Assembly: GCA_033725935.1 (NCBI GenBank)
Contig: MU867071.1
Location: forward strand, 610,392 to 674,391
From: Cladorrhinum sp. PSN259
Lineage: Eukaryota > Ascomycota > Sordariomycetes > Sordariales > Podosporaceae
Length of the DNA stretch: 64,000 bases
Direction of reading: 5' to 3'
The position numbers and the translations under genes were made by a program. Position 1 is the first letter of the stretch. Each line of letters starts with the position of its first letter. This document shows positions 44,806 through 56,503 of the stretch, piece after piece. The notes beneath the pieces are model-generated. The model had not been told where the DNA came from and searched no databases. It was given only the letters and a program-made list of their open reading frames with translations.

Positions 44806-47312
44806 ATGGCTGAACCAGATGGGCCAGCCCAGGTGGCGCACCCTGTTGTGATCCAAGACAGAAGCATGCTTGTGCTATATGGATCCGAAACGGGGAATTC
44901 TCAGGATATTGCCATAGAGCTTGGTCAGATCGCTCAGAGGTTACATTTCCAGACAACGGTTGATGAGATGGACAGCTTCAAACTGGTAGGCTGCCGACCC
45001 GATCACAACCAGCCACCAACTACCACCACAACCACCACCACCACCATGCACAAACCCATACACGTATCATCATCATCACATGAGAGCTAACTTGCTACCT
45101 TATCAGTCCGATTTGTTGCGTGCATCACTCGTCATATTTGTCACGTCGACAACTGGTCAGGGTGACATGCCAAAGAACACTCAAAAGTTCTGGAAGAACC
45201 TTCGCCGTGAAAAGCTCACCAACTCCAACTGCCTTCGCTCAGTCAGATTTACCATTTTCGGCCTCGGGGACAGCTCTTACCAAAAGTATGTTTAAAAATA
45301 AAAATAAGCCAAAGTCTACCACAGTAAAAGCTAATTTTTGCACTAACGCAGGTTCAACTGGGCAGCGAGGAAGTTGCAAGTCAGACTCCTGCAGCTCGGG
45401 GCTTCAGAGTTCTTCAGGGCTGGTGAAGCAGACGAGCGACACGATAACGGGTATGCATGATTTACTTCTGTCAAAACTCTTTTGTTTTTAGGCTTGTTTG
45501 GGTTTGCATCACCCATCTATCGCCCCTCATTCAAACTTTACCCATCAACGATTTTACCAGCCTCATGATACTGACCTGGCATTGTCTACATCTAGAATTG
45601 ATAGCATATATCTTCCGTGGTACCAAGATTTGAGAGCGACCTTGCTCTCCGATTTTCCACTTCCGTATTCGGTCGGTCCCATTGCCGACGACATCCAACT
45701 CCCACCAAAATATCCTATCCGCCTGGCTCCAGCTATGGATCCGACCAAAAGCGCCCTGTGTTCCCACGTTGAACGTGCCCCATCCAAGCTGGAACAACAG
45801 GAGGAGAACATCGAGCGCAGAAACCCCAACGGCCCTGGCTGGTTTGCTCGCGAAAGCGTGGCATGGGAGCGTATCAACAAGCGTTCTGTCGACACCCTGG
45901 ATAAGGACAATATCCTCAAAGACTACCCAGAAAAGTATCTCCTCGAAAAATCCGACAAAGTCGACTCGACCAAAGCTTCGGGCGAGTTACTCGCAATTCC
46001 GGGAGCTTTCACCGCTTTCCTACAGGGCACCGTAAGGGTCACGCCTGACGATCACTGGCAAGATGTCCGACTGCTCTCCTTTGAAGTGCATGGCGATTCG
46101 GAGAAGCTCGGTTTCGCATACAGGTGGGGTGGCCAGTTGACACTCACCATATTTCCACAGAACTTCTCGGAAGATGTCGAGGAACTCATTTCCATGATGG
46201 GTTGGGAATCCGTGGCCGATAGTCCCCTTGAACTGGACTACACGCCCAAAGACCTTAATTTGAAGCTAGGCCCCCCCAATTCTATAACTCTTCGTTCCCT
46301 TTTGCTTCACAGCCTCGACATTACTGCCATTCCCAAACGGAACTTCATCCGGGAGTTGGCTCATTTCACTGCCAGCCAAATGGAGAAGGAGCGTCTTCGA
46401 GAACTTACAGACTCGATCAATATTCAAGAATATTACGACTATACGTGCCGACCTCGGCGGACCATTCTCGAGCTTCTCCGCGACTTCCCTGGAGTCAAGA
46501 TACCTCTGGAGAGGGTCCTTGATCTCTTCCAGCCCATCCGTGGCCGCGATTTCAGCATTTGCACTGGGGGCAAGGCTCTAGGCGCTACTGTAAAGACACG
46601 TGACGGGGACACGGCATTGGTTGGCGGCTTTCTCAGGGTTAATATTCTTGTGGCCCTCGTCGAGTACAAAACAATTATTCGCAAGCCCCGCCAAGGCCTT
46701 TGCTCACGGTACATCAAATCCCTTAAACCTGACAGCGTACTGTCAGTAAAGCTCAACACATCGAGTCCACCGCGCCTCGTCGATTCACAGTCCGCAAATC
46801 GGCCCATGATAGCGGTTGCCACCGGCACCGGTATCGCTCCAATCAAGGCTCTCGTCCAAGAGCGCAGTAGCTGGAGGGCTCCTGGTGATACACTTATATT
46901 CTTTGGGTGCCGCAACCGGGCCGCGGATTATTACTTTCAAGACGAGTGGAAGTTGCACCCCAACGTCAAAGTCTATCCTGCATTTTCTAGAGATAACGAG
47001 AAGCCCCCGCCGAAGCCAGCAGCCTTTATTCCCCTCAGCACTAGGACAACAATCCTTGACAAGCCGCCGCAGTACGATGAGAACAAGAATTATGTACAAC
47101 ACCTCATTCGGCAAAACGCCAAGACAGTTGTTGCTCTTCTGAAACAGAATCCCATCGTCTGTGTGTGCGGGAACGCCGGCCGGATGCCCGTTTCTGTGCG
47201 CAACGCATTCCTGGACGTGCTGTTGACGACCGGGGAGTACGCCAACAGGGAGGCCGCCGCGAAATGGTTTGATGACTCAAGAAACTTGACGTTCTGGCAG
47301 GAGTGCTGGTAG
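44806..47312 (+). CDS. tah18: NADPH-dependent diflavin oxidoreductase Tah18
   Basis: Four exons (44806-44985, 45107-45285, 45352-45450, 45596-47312) give 724 residues. The FMN-binding flavodoxin domain comes first: LVLYGSETGNSQDIA, TSTTGQGDMPKNTQKFW and FGLGDSSYQKFNWAARKL. The exon 3/4 junction gives DERHDNGIDSIYLPWYQDL. The FAD domain has YYDYTCRPRRTILELL, RGRDFSIC and GLCSRYIKSL. The NADPH domain has IAVATGTGIAPIKALV, FFGCRN and CGNAGRMPVSV, and the protein ends in Trp as usual for the family. Tah18 passes NADPH electrons to Dre2 in cytosolic Fe-S protein assembly. Intron 1 carries an imperfect ACC repeat. An open frame directly downstream encodes a ubiquitin-interacting-like motif (see findings). 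Confidence 0.95.
45020..45047 (+). repeat. ACC-rich microsatellite in tah18 intron 1
   Basis: Imperfect ACC repeat within the 121-base first intron of tah18. No coding consequence is expected. Confidence 0.7.
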
Positions 47313-47758
47313 GAACGGGGAGACTGGGATACCCGATAGACAGCTCCCTCACACTTATATATTATACGAGTAAAACCTTGGGGGCCATTGAGAGCGGCGA
47401 GATCACCTTTAGCAATGAGCAAGATGTCTTGGGAGAGAACAAGAAACCATTTGGTGTCATAGAACCGGCAAATCGTCCTTTGGGGACCTGCGGCATGGCC
47501 CGACTACCTCCTACAGTTGATGGACTTCCGTCCTTGTCTTCTCACTCACTTGCCCTACTTGCAGAAGTTGTGAATAATGAGCAAGAGTTTGAGAGGCAAA
47601 TTGAAGAGGCAATCCGTCTTTCGAGAATGGAGCAACAAAACTCTACTGGCTCACGTTCTGGTTAGCCTTTAGACATTGCCTCTTCGTTGATATGATACGT
47701 TTAATATAAATAATTTGTAGGGGATGCATGTTTTGTTTGTCTTATTTGTCTATTCCTC
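47313..47758 (+). other. Convergent spacer tah18 / usb1 with an open frame bearing a UIM-like helix
   Basis: The frame overlapping the tah18 stop stays open from 47303 to 47665 and begins without an ATG near its start. It encodes NEQEFERQIEEAIRLSRMEQ near its end, which fits the ubiquitin-interacting-motif pattern (acidic, Ala, Ser, acidic). It could be a spliced C-terminal extension of Tah18, part of a 3' untranslated region, or a remnant. I do not call it as a gene. Confidence 0.35.
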
Positions 47759-48706
47759 TTACAGCCCCATACCAAACAAGCCCCCAATCTTCCTTTTCCC
47801 AGATGACGAGCCCAAGTCAGTGTTGGTAACCACGTTGCCTATTCTAGCTTTCACGCTCTCTACCTGTATTTGAAGCTCCTTTTCAACCTGCTCTCTAACT
47901 TGCTGACTGCCAAACACCTTTTCGGTCGCCCTCCTGACATCCTCTGTCGGCTCAGAAAACGACCAACCAATAGACACGTGAAATTCTGATGACACACTTT
48001 GTGCGTTTGAACCTGAATCATCGGCCCAGGAATACAGCTCAGGCTGAGAAAACAATTTGCAAACTTGGTTGCAGCGACCGAGCAAAGCCGCGAGTTCAGT
48101 GTTTGGGTTTGAGGTTGCTGCAGACGAAACAACTCGCAGAACCAAAAATGACCTACCTGATTCGGACGTACGGTGCCATTCCACTGACGTTACTTTCAGT
48201 CTAAAGGGGCGGATGTTGGATTTCGAAATGGCGGTTTGGACTTCGCGAAGAAACGAGTCCTTCTCGGATGTGGCGAGGGATAAAGTCCGGGACAGACTGA
48301 TGTGAAGCGGCTGCCGAACGTGGAGGTCGTTGGTGAGGAATGAGGTGACTGAGGGTATTGAGGATTGGAGGGTAGTGAGGAGTGAAGAAAGGAGGTCGAA
48401 TGCTGCAGGAGGTGGGATCCATTCTATGTAGAGGAAGGAGGGCCAGTTGCCGGTTACGTGGGGGACCTGCCGCGTACGGCCTTGGTGCAGGGAGGGAGTG
48501 TCGGTTGTTGTTGTGCGTACCGTTGAGGCGTAGAGGTCGTAGAATGCTGGCGGGAGTGGCGGGAGTGGCGGAAGGGGTTCGGGATTAGATAGCTTAGGTC
48601 GCTTACTTGAAGGGAGGGGGTCATCTCCGGACGATCTTGACTTTTTATATGACGGGCTCTCTTGATCGTCCTCTGAGTCGGACGAACAGTAGTCGACCAG
48701 CGCCAT
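47759..48706 (-). CDS. usb1: U6 snRNA 3'-phosphodiesterase Usb1 (Mpn1)
   Basis: Single exon; 315 residues from the ATG at 48706 (MALVDYCSSDSEDD), which fits Usb1 N-termini better than an in-frame ATG ten codons upstream. After an acidic/basic low-complexity N-terminus and a proline run, the 2H phosphodiesterase fold shows its two H-x-S/T motifs, PLHISLSRTL and EFHVSIGWSF. VTGNWPSFLYIEWIPP precedes the first, as in the family. Usb1 trims the oligo(U) tail of U6 snRNA and leaves a terminal cyclic or 3' phosphate, protecting U6 from decay. It is divergent from cwc25, another splicing gene, with 884 bases between. Confidence 0.93.
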   Translation of the reverse strand: MALVDYCSSDSEDDQESPSYKKSRSSGDDPLPSSKRPKLSNPEPLPPLPPLPPAFYDLYASTVRTTTTDTPSLHQGRTRQVPHVTGNWPSFLYIEWIPPPAAFDLLSSLLTTLQSSIPSVTSFLTNDLHVRQPLHISLSRTLSLATSEKDSFLREVQTAISKSNIRPFRLKVTSVEWHRTSESGRSFLVLRVVSSAATSNPNTELAALLGRCNQVCKLFSQPELYSWADDSGSNAQSVSSEFHVSIGWSFSEPTEDVRRATEKVFGSQQVREQVEKELQIQVESVKARIGNVVTNTDLGSSSGKRKIGGLFGMGL

Positions 48707-49590
48707 TCCCCTGGAACGAAGCCCAATTCTGGGCAAGATTTGTTGATATTCACATGGGCTTTGTCTTCATAGTCGCAGACTATTTCTTTTCAGCTTTCCG
48801 GTGTCACCTGGAAATTTGGCTCGATGTCATAAACATGTTCCTGCATTTATTGAGGTTCGGGGGTGGAGTCTTGTTATCTTCCAAGTATGGTTAGATGTAG
48901 GCCAATTATTCAGAGCATAGGTATTCCGTACAGTAGGGATGTAATTTTCGGAAAACTGAGATTTTGACGACTCTATTCATACTAACGGTATTCACGGCAG
49001 AACGCAGGCCTGGTCAGTGCTTTCAAGGTTTCTGCCACACCCGCTTTGACCGCTTTCCAAATAGTTATTTGCGGCGTTTGGAGGCAATTTACATGCAGGC
49101 TAACACCTGGATTGTGAAGTAATGGCCAGATTTTGAAGTTCAGGATGGAGGGGGGTGTTGGCACAGGTGAACAGAAATATCCTGACGCTCGTAAAATTCG
49201 AGAATATACCTTTTGTTGACCGGCATTTTACCATTAATAACATACCGTCAGTAAAAGACCACCCATGCCTACCGTACTATAGTACAGTGATTTATGTATC
49301 TTTCTGTGGGGCAACTTTTATCGGAGCTGAGTGGGTCTCTTGCCGTGTAGAATGCTTGGCACCCAAACGTTCCTGGGTTTTTCCCAACCCAAAGTTGCGA
49401 CGTCAAACCTGGACGTAATCAAACATTAACGTTCCAACCTACATTTCCCATCTACACAACTGAACTTCGAAAATCGCGTCAGTTTTGCACGCGAGAGCAA
49501 CGTTATCCTCTATCATCTACGATAATCTTACAAGCACTTCGACCACTCCATCCTATCCCGCGACGCCGTCAGCGTCACACCGTTGCCAAG
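48707..49590. promoter_or_regulatory. Divergent intergenic usb1 / cwc25
   Basis: About 880 bases with promoters of two splicing-related genes. Short frames here lack features. Nothing else is recognised. Confidence 0.4.
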
Positions 49591-50967
49591 ATGGGTGCCG
49601 GCGATTTGAACATGAAAAAGAGTTGGCATCCCCAGCGCTCAGGGAATGTCGCCGCGACACACAAGGCCGAGGCCGAAGCGATCGCGGAGCGCAAGAAGCT
49701 TCAGCAACGCCTGCAGGAGATTGAGGAGGAGCGTCGGAAGGAGGAGATCCAGAAAGCACTGGAAGCCGCAGGTGGGAAGCGCAAGATTGACCGGGTTGAG
49801 TGGATGTATTCTGGACCGACTGATGGCCAGACTGGGGACGCCGCGGAAAGCGAGGCGTACTTACTCGGTAAACGGCGCATCGACAAGCTCCTTCAAGATA
49901 ATGAAGTCAAGAAGCTCTCAAAGCAAGCAACACAGGAAGAGCTCGCGGTTGCATCGGCGACTGCGAATGTACGCGATGTGGCAGCCAAGATCAGGGAGGA
50001 TCCGTTGTTGGCCATCAAAAGGCAGGAGCAGCAGGCCTACGAGGTCATGATGAACGATCCAATCAAGAGGAGGCAACTACTGGCATCCATGGGCATCGAA
50101 GATGGACAATCTAAACCAAAAAGCAAAGAAGAAAGGCGACATAAGCACCGATCTCATCACCATAGATCCCATAGGCACCGCGACGATGATCGGGAAGGCG
50201 ACAGGCGTCCCCACCGCCGCAGGTCTTATTCTAGAGATAGGTCAAGGAGCCCAAGGGGGTACGATTCGGAGGAAGAAAACAGAAAAAGGCGCAGGAGAGA
50301 TTCCCCGGATCGAAAGCGGCACGACTCAGACTCGGATGATGCATTAGATAAACTTTCGAGACGCAACAATAGGGATGCACGGGATAGTCGTGACAGACGT
50401 AGTCGAGAAAATCGAGGGGACGATGACCGAAGGGAGCGCCATAGAGATGACCGACCAAGGGATAGGAGCCTATCGACATCACCGCCACCACGGAGGAAAG
50501 ATGATAGTCCGAGGCACAGGGAACCGCCACCGCGTAGGGGTAACTCCCGCGAGCGGGATGACTCTCATCGCATGAACACAGAAGACCGCTATGGTGACCG
50601 ATCTGGCGGACCCTCCCGATTTCGCCGAGATTTCAGGGATGTTAATCGCAACCCGATTGGTGACAAAGAGCAAACCCAATCACGGGGCAGCGGCGGAAGA
50701 CGATCCAATAAGGCAGATGCCAGTAGAGAAGACGCTGAGAAAGAGCGTGCCAGGAAGCTTGCAGCTATGCAGGAAGCAGCAAGTGATTTGGATAAGGCCC
50801 GTGAGCAGCGACTGGCTGCTATCGTAGAGCGAGAAAAGATGGCTCTTGAGCTAGACGAGCGTGCTCGGCAACGTAATAAAAAGTCGGGAGGCGACGCCGG
50901 GTTTACGAATCAGCTGCATAGCAGAGCGGCAGATTTGAAAATCGCGGATCGAGTGGGCGGTCGATAA
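49591..50967 (+). CDS. cwc25: Pre-mRNA-splicing factor Cwc25
   Basis: Single exon, 458 residues. The N-terminus MGAGDLNMKKSWHPQRSGN is the conserved Cwc25 start (Cir_N-type), followed by a charged coiled coil and RKIDRVEWMYSGPTDGQ. LAIKRQEQQAYEVMMNDPIKRRQ is the second conserved block. The C-terminal half is Arg/Ser/Asp/His-rich low complexity (RS-like), then a final charged helix (ERARKLAAMQEAASDLDKA). Yeast Cwc25 joins the spliceosome after Prp2 action and promotes the first transesterification. The gene lies between usb1 and dbp9. The RS-like region may vary in length between strains. Confidence 0.94.
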   Translation: MGAGDLNMKKSWHPQRSGNVAATHKAEAEAIAERKKLQQRLQEIEEERRKEEIQKALEAAGGKRKIDRVEWMYSGPTDGQTGDAAESEAYLLGKRRIDKLLQDNEVKKLSKQATQEELAVASATANVRDVAAKIREDPLLAIKRQEQQAYEVMMNDPIKRRQLLASMGIEDGQSKPKSKEERRHKHRSHHHRSHRHRDDDREGDRRPHRRRSYSRDRSRSPRGYDSEEENRKRRRRDSPDRKRHDSDSDDALDKLSRRNNRDARDSRDRRSRENRGDDDRRERHRDDRPRDRSLSTSPPPRRKDDSPRHREPPPRRGNSRERDDSHRMNTEDRYGDRSGGPSRFRRDFRDVNRNPIGDKEQTQSRGSGGRRSNKADASREDAEKERARKLAAMQEAASDLDKAREQRLAAIVEREKMALELDERARQRNKKSGGDAGFTNQLHSRAADLKIADRVGGR

Positions 50968-51707
50968 GTGGCCTGTATGGGCAAGAGCAAGGACATGATA
51001 CGGGGTGGGGTGGTGAGGCTGACACAACACAGTAGGATTTTTGCAGTGGCACAACGTCCAAAACTAGACACAGTTCCACTCACCACGCTGAAACTTGTTG
51101 CAATTTATAGACAGCGACTTTTCATTAAAGCAACATTATAATATACCAGGAGTTATTGGCAGAGTGGCTATGATATAATTTGAGTTACCAAGAAACACTG
51201 TTTCATTGCAATTGGAATTGAACATCTGTAAGAAGGGTTTGCAAAGTCAGGGAGGAGACCTCAAGGGTTATTATTGCGCAATAGGCAAATAGCGATATTG
51301 CTATATGTTTTCCTGATGGTAAGAAGTTGAAAGCTAGTCAGGAGTGTGGTGTAATATCAAGCACACTCAGAACCTGGAGGAAAAAGTGTTTGGACAAAAG
51401 TTCAGGAAGTAAAATGCACCCGCCCACTCTAGGATTGACCCTTGCTCGGCAGGATGAAATAAGCTTTTGCGGGGTAGAGCACGAGTGTCAGTGGGCTAGG
51501 TATTATCTTATCTAATTATAATTGCATGTGCCTGTCTGACGATAAGAAATTTCCAGCGGATTTATGTTCCCAAAAATTTTCTGGGCTCGGCGGCTCTCTG
51601 GTTTTAGAACAGCATCTTATCTCCCCACGGGATCCCCCCCCCCCTAAAAAAAAAACACAGCGGAAGCCCAGACAACCGCATCAATCCCAACCACCACAAC
51701 AGTCGTC
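50968..51707. other. Intergenic cwc25 / dbp9
   Basis: About 740 bases. It ends with a C-run followed by an A-run (about 51637-51655), some 50 bases before the dbp9 start. No gene is seen. Confidence 0.45.
51637..51655 (+). repeat. Homopolymer pair (C-run then A-run) upstream of dbp9
   Basis: A run of about ten C residues, a T, and about ten A residues lie in the dbp9 leader or promoter. Run lengths may be affected by sequencing error. Confidence 0.7.
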
Positions 51708-53603
51708 ATGAAAAGAAAACTAAATCAAGAAGACGCCCCAGCTTCGGCTCCGGAACCCGAGAAGAAGAAGAAAACCAGCGAGCCCGAGGAAAAGAAAACA
51801 GAACCAGAGCTCGAGGCATCCTTCGCAGGGCTCGGTCTTGACCCGCGCCTGGTACAAGCTGTCGCAAAGCAAGGCTTCGAGAAGCCCACCCTCGTCCAGC
51901 GCAAAGCAATTCCCCTCGCCCTGCAAGGACAAGATGTACTCTGCAAGGCCAAAACCGGCTCTGGCAAGACAGCAGCTTATGTTCTCCCCATCCTCTCCAG
52001 CATTCTGAAGCGCAAGATCACCCATCCCACCCCCTTTACTGCCGGCCTTATTCTTGTTCCAACCCGCGAGCTCGCCGATCAAGTATACAAGGCAATTGAA
52101 GAGTTCTCGGCCTTTTGCGCAAAGGATATCCAATCTGCCAAGCTTACCGACAATGTTTCCGATGCTGTGTTGCGGTCGCTCCTTGCCAATGTCCCCGACA
52201 TTGTTATCTCGACCCCCGCCCGCGCCTGGAAAAGCGTTGAGTCATTCGCCCTTTCTCTCAGCAAGCTACAGTTCTTGGTTTTAGATGAGGCGGATTTGGT
52301 ACTATCGTACGGTTACGATGAGGATATGGAGAACCTGTCAAGATCCATGCCCAAGGGCGTGCAGACGACCATGATGAGCGCAACACTGTCTTCCGAGCTG
52401 GATACGCTGAATGGCATATTCTGCCGCAATCCCACCCTGTTGGATTTGAATGAGGAATTTGGCGCCGAGGACGAGAAGTTGACACAATTCTATGTCAAGT
52501 GTGGCGAGGACGACAAGTGGCTAATCTCCTACCTGATTTTCAAGCTGCAGTTGATCAAGGGCCCATGTCTCATCTTTGTGGCTGACATTGATCGGTCATA
52601 TCGCCTGAAGCTATTCTTTGAGCAGTTTAGCATCAGGAGTTGTATCTTGAACTCGGAGCTGCCAATCAATACCCGTATCAAGGTTATCGAGGAGTTCAAC
52701 CGCGGCATATACGACGTCATCATCGCATCTGACGAAAAAAGTGAAGTTTTTGGCGACGAGGCGGCAGAGAAGGAGACCCAGGCGAAGAAGGAATCGAAGA
52801 ACGGAGAGGACAAGCAAGGCAAGAAGAAGCGCCAGTCAAAGAAGGACCAGGAGTACGGAGTATCTCGAGGAATCGACTTCAAGAATGTGGCCGCCGTGGT
52901 CAACTTCGACCTTCCAACATCCTCTTCCTCATATACCCACAGGATCGGTCGTACCGCAAGAGCTGGCCGCGCCGGTATTGCGATTTCATTCGTCATTCCC
53001 AAAGATCTATACGGAAAGCATAAGCCTACCTCAATAAAGAGCTGCGAGAATGACGAGAAGGTCCTGGCCAAGATCATGAGACATCAGGCCAAGCAGAACA
53101 GGAAACTGGAGCCTTACAACTTCAGCAAGTCTCAAATGGAAGCTTTTAGATACCGTATGAACGATGCTCTTCGTGCGGTAACCAAGGTGGCTATTAGAGA
53201 AGCAAGGACAAAGGAGTTGAGACAAGAGCTATTGCGAAGCGAGACATTGAAGAGGTAAGCTATATCTGTATATTACTCTATCCCATTCTGAACATAATAC
53301 TGATTCATGGAAAACAGATACTTCGAAGAGAACCCCGCAGAGTTATCCCATCTTAGAAACGACGGCGAGCTAGGGAGGACGACAAGACAGCAAGCCCATC
53401 TCAAGCATGTCCCAGATTACCTTCTTCCCAAGGAAGGAAAGAAATCCTTGACATCCCAAGACATCGGGTTCGTGCCCTTTCGCAAGCTTGATAAGGATAA
53501 GCGGCACAGGAAAGGGGGGAAGAAGCAACAAGGGCGGTCGTTCAAGGTTGGTGGTAAGAAGGATCCGCTCAAGACTTTCAAGGTTAGGAGGAAAACAAAA
53601 TGA
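51708..53603 (+). CDS. dbp9: DEAD-box ATP-dependent RNA helicase Dbp9
   Basis: Two exons (51708-53254, 53318-53603) give 610 residues. The N-terminus is Glu/Lys/Pro-rich. Helicase motifs: FEKPTLVQRKAIPLAL (Q), AKTGSGKTAAY (I), PTRELADQ (Ia), VLDEADLV (II), MSATLS (III), HRIGRTARAGRAG (VI). A lysine/glutamate-rich insert (KETQAKKESKNGEDKQ) interrupts the region between motifs IV and V, as is usual in Dbp9, and GIDFKNVAAVVNFDLP follows. The splice at AAGAG|GTAAGC restores LKRYFEENPAELSHLRNDGEL. The protein ends in a Lys-rich tail (KTFKVRRKTK). Dbp9 is a nucleolar factor for large-subunit rRNA processing. Confidence 0.96.
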
Positions 53604-54062
53604 TTTTTAGAGTAAAGAGGGTCAAAGTGGTCTTTTTATGTATGCAATAGCTGAAGCGTGTTTCTCTCATTGCTTGCTCATCAATCTCCGGGTAATGAAA
53701 AAGATGATAATAAATCGAAAAGGCAAAAGGAATCCCGCCACTCGATTTTGATATATTGCAAAGTCCGCATGATTGAAAAAGAGTCTCTTGACCAAGATAT
53801 AACCGCTTTTGTAATTTATCAACCAGGCATATACACGGCGCGCCACCGTACTTGAGCATTCTTACCAAATAGTCATTATATATTAGATGCGTCGCGCGTA
53901 GAGAAAACATGGTAGGTATCAAATGTTTCTGGCAGTTGCTTTCCACGCTTTTTGTTTCCCCTATTATGTGTCCCTCCATACCCCTCCCCCTTACACCAAA
54001 ACCAAAACAATCATCAGTCAATATTCCCTCATTCTTCCGTCGCTCGTCTTCACACATTCTGT
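53604..54062. other. Convergent intergenic dbp9 / erg26
   Basis: About 460 bases between two stops. It is AT-rich with no gene. Confidence 0.4.
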
Positions 54063-55261
54063 TTATTGCGCCTTAGCAGCAACCTTGTTCTTCTCCTCCT
54101 GCTCCAAAGTCCACTTGACCGACCTCCTTACACCCTCGTCGAGGCTGACCAGCGGTCTATAACCCAACCTCTTCTTGGCTTTGCTGATGTCATAATACCT
54201 CGTCATGCAGCTGTAAACAATTCTCTGCCTGTTGAACGTAGGAGGCTTCCTAATAATCGCAAAGAAAATCTCACTCAGGAACCCAAGACCCATACCCAGA
54301 CTTCTTGGCAACACTTTGACGTGGTCTGTTCCAAGAGGAGAACCAGCGGCGGCCCAGACGGCGCGAGCAAAATCCCAAAAGTAAACTGGTTGGTCGTTTG
54401 TAATGAGGAACGCTTCGCCGTCTACTCTTTCCGTATCTAGGGGGACGATACTGGAGGAATGGGTGAGGAGGAGGGCGCGCGCTGCGAGGAGATGGCCGTG
54501 GGCTACGTTCTCGACGTAGGTAAAGTCGAAGAGGTTGTTGTTGTCGCCTACTTGGACTCCTGTACGGCCCTGACGGTAGATGTTAACCAAATGGTAGAGG
54601 ACCATTGTGTCACCTTCGCCCATGATTCCTGAGGGGCGGATCGCGCAGGTGAGGAGGTTGGGGGATTCGGGGGCGCGGTTGGCTTGGAGCACTAGTTCTT
54701 CTGCTGCGGCCTTGATTGGAATAATGAGGTTAGAGTTGATGTTTTTGGCGGTAAACAGGAGAGGTTGTGGCATACCTTGGTCTCGGAATAATACTCGCTT
54801 TGGTCCTTGCCGCGGACGACGGGCCACCGCTCATCAGCATTGATAAGGTCGCTTCTATTGTCGCTCAAAACACTGGCAGAGCTGGTGTATACCAGGGCCT
54901 TGACGCCCGTGGCCTGGCACGCGTTGATTACCGCGGCGGTTCCGTCTACGTTGACCTTCTTGAAGAGAGCGTGGGAGACGCTGTCATTCGACTGGGCGGC
55001 GGGCGACGCGACGTGGATGACAACATCGGGCTTGGCCTCGTCAAAAATTGTTTTAAGCTTGGCAGCATCCGTGATGTCGGCCTCGAAGTATTTGATGCCA
55101 TCGGATTCGGGACGGCGGTTACGCGTGCAGCGGAGATCGATTACGGATATCGAGGTACAGGTGTAGTCGCGCAACAGGAGACGAACGACGTGGTGGCCAA
55201 GGAAACCGCAGCCACCAATAACCATGGCCGAACCGAGGGCTGGCTTCTTTTCTGAAGACAT
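54063..55261 (-). CDS. erg26: Sterol-4-alpha-carboxylate 3-dehydrogenase (decarboxylating)
   Basis: Two exons (55261-54776, 54710-54063) give 377 residues. The Rossmann motif VIGGCGFLGHHVV opens the protein, the active-site Tyr-x3-Lys is YYSETK at the exon 1/2 junction, and splicing gives SETKAAAEELVL. TSSASVLSDNRSDLINADE and CAIRPSGIMGEGDTM are 3-beta-HSD family blocks. SKAKKRLGYRPLVSLDEGV is the typical C-terminal block. The enzyme acts with Erg25 and Erg27 in removing the C-4 methyl groups during ergosterol synthesis at the ER. The intron has a CTCTAACC branch point. An upstream in-frame Met 20 codons before the chosen start is open but lies outside family similarity. Confidence 0.93.
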
Positions 55262-56503
55262 CTTGAAATAATGAGATTTGATTTCTTTACGATGGAAAAT
55301 GTGCAAAAGATCCAGGCACAATTGGTGTAGGCGGAATGTTCAGTTCGTGATGTTCAGAGCACAGGACATTTCTGAGGGCGGCTGTGGATAAAGTGTCCAC
55401 GGACCTTGGCATCTCCTTTTCCTGGCAAGCTTGGTGAGCTCCATCCACTCAGCTGGGATTGCGAACCACTCCAATGGGAAGAATTTAGGCGGAAATCACG
55501 GGCAAAATATCAAATCTTTGAGGCTGCCAGGTCACATTAGCCAGTGAGGGAGCTCCTTTGGTGCGCCTTTCTCTCAGCTGCAGCGGCTGTGACTGTTGCC
55601 GGGACAGACAACCAGCTACTCGACTACACAAGTGGGGCCGGCCCGGTGCGGAATCTAAAGTATCCGCAAATTCAAGATCTGGCAATCCGAGCAAGGAGTA
55701 AGGGGTTCCCAGGGCGGAGGTACCTATTGATGTCAGTATATTAATTGATAGATAGGATGAGAACTGCCGCTAAGCGGAAGAAGATAGGTGTTCCAACCCC
55801 CACGCTTACGGAAACCTCCATCATGGAGATTTCATTTTGGACTGTTGAAGTCTCCATTGATAAAAGCCTAGACAGCTACCTAGGTGCACTCGCCTAGCGC
55901 CCCGACCATGAGACACAACCATGAGCCCCAAGTCTGAATGTAAGAATGCCTATGTGTTTTTACAGCCAAATTACGAGACAATGCTACGGTCACCTGAACA
56001 GACTCTGGCTGGCAGGTGACGGGCACATGTGGAGATTATAAAGATTATTAGATAAAGAGAATCAGTGTTGAGAGGCGCAATGCCAGAGAAGAGAGACACG
56101 ATTACTAACCGTGTACATGGACAACAATGGGCCATAGCGTCTGCGAGGCCCCACTTTACCTGAGGCTGCTGCCCTCCAAGCATAATTAAAGCCGGACTTG
56201 GCCGGCCAAGTCCCACTTCTTCCTTTCCTTCTTCATCCTACAATTTTATTCAACACCGTGGTTTCCAAACCAGTAGATTCTCCTGTGGCAATTGGACACA
56301 TGGATACGTGACACCAAATACCGTTAAATACAAGCTAAATATCTAGAACATACAGTGACTTTATTTGGGTCGGCGTGCCCAACTGCAAGCACTGAAAGAT
56401 CTGATCTTCTCTAGGTCTCCCCTCTCTCCAGCAACCTGTGCATAAGCTCGCGAGCAGTCATCAGTTTTGGGGATTCCACAAACAACACACGCGACGCGCA
56501 ATC
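55262..56503. promoter_or_regulatory. Divergent intergenic erg26 / pcf11
   Basis: A 1.2-kb spacer holding two promoters. Short open frames (55544-55744, 55971-56216) have no domain. I see no further gene or repeat. Confidence 0.4.
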
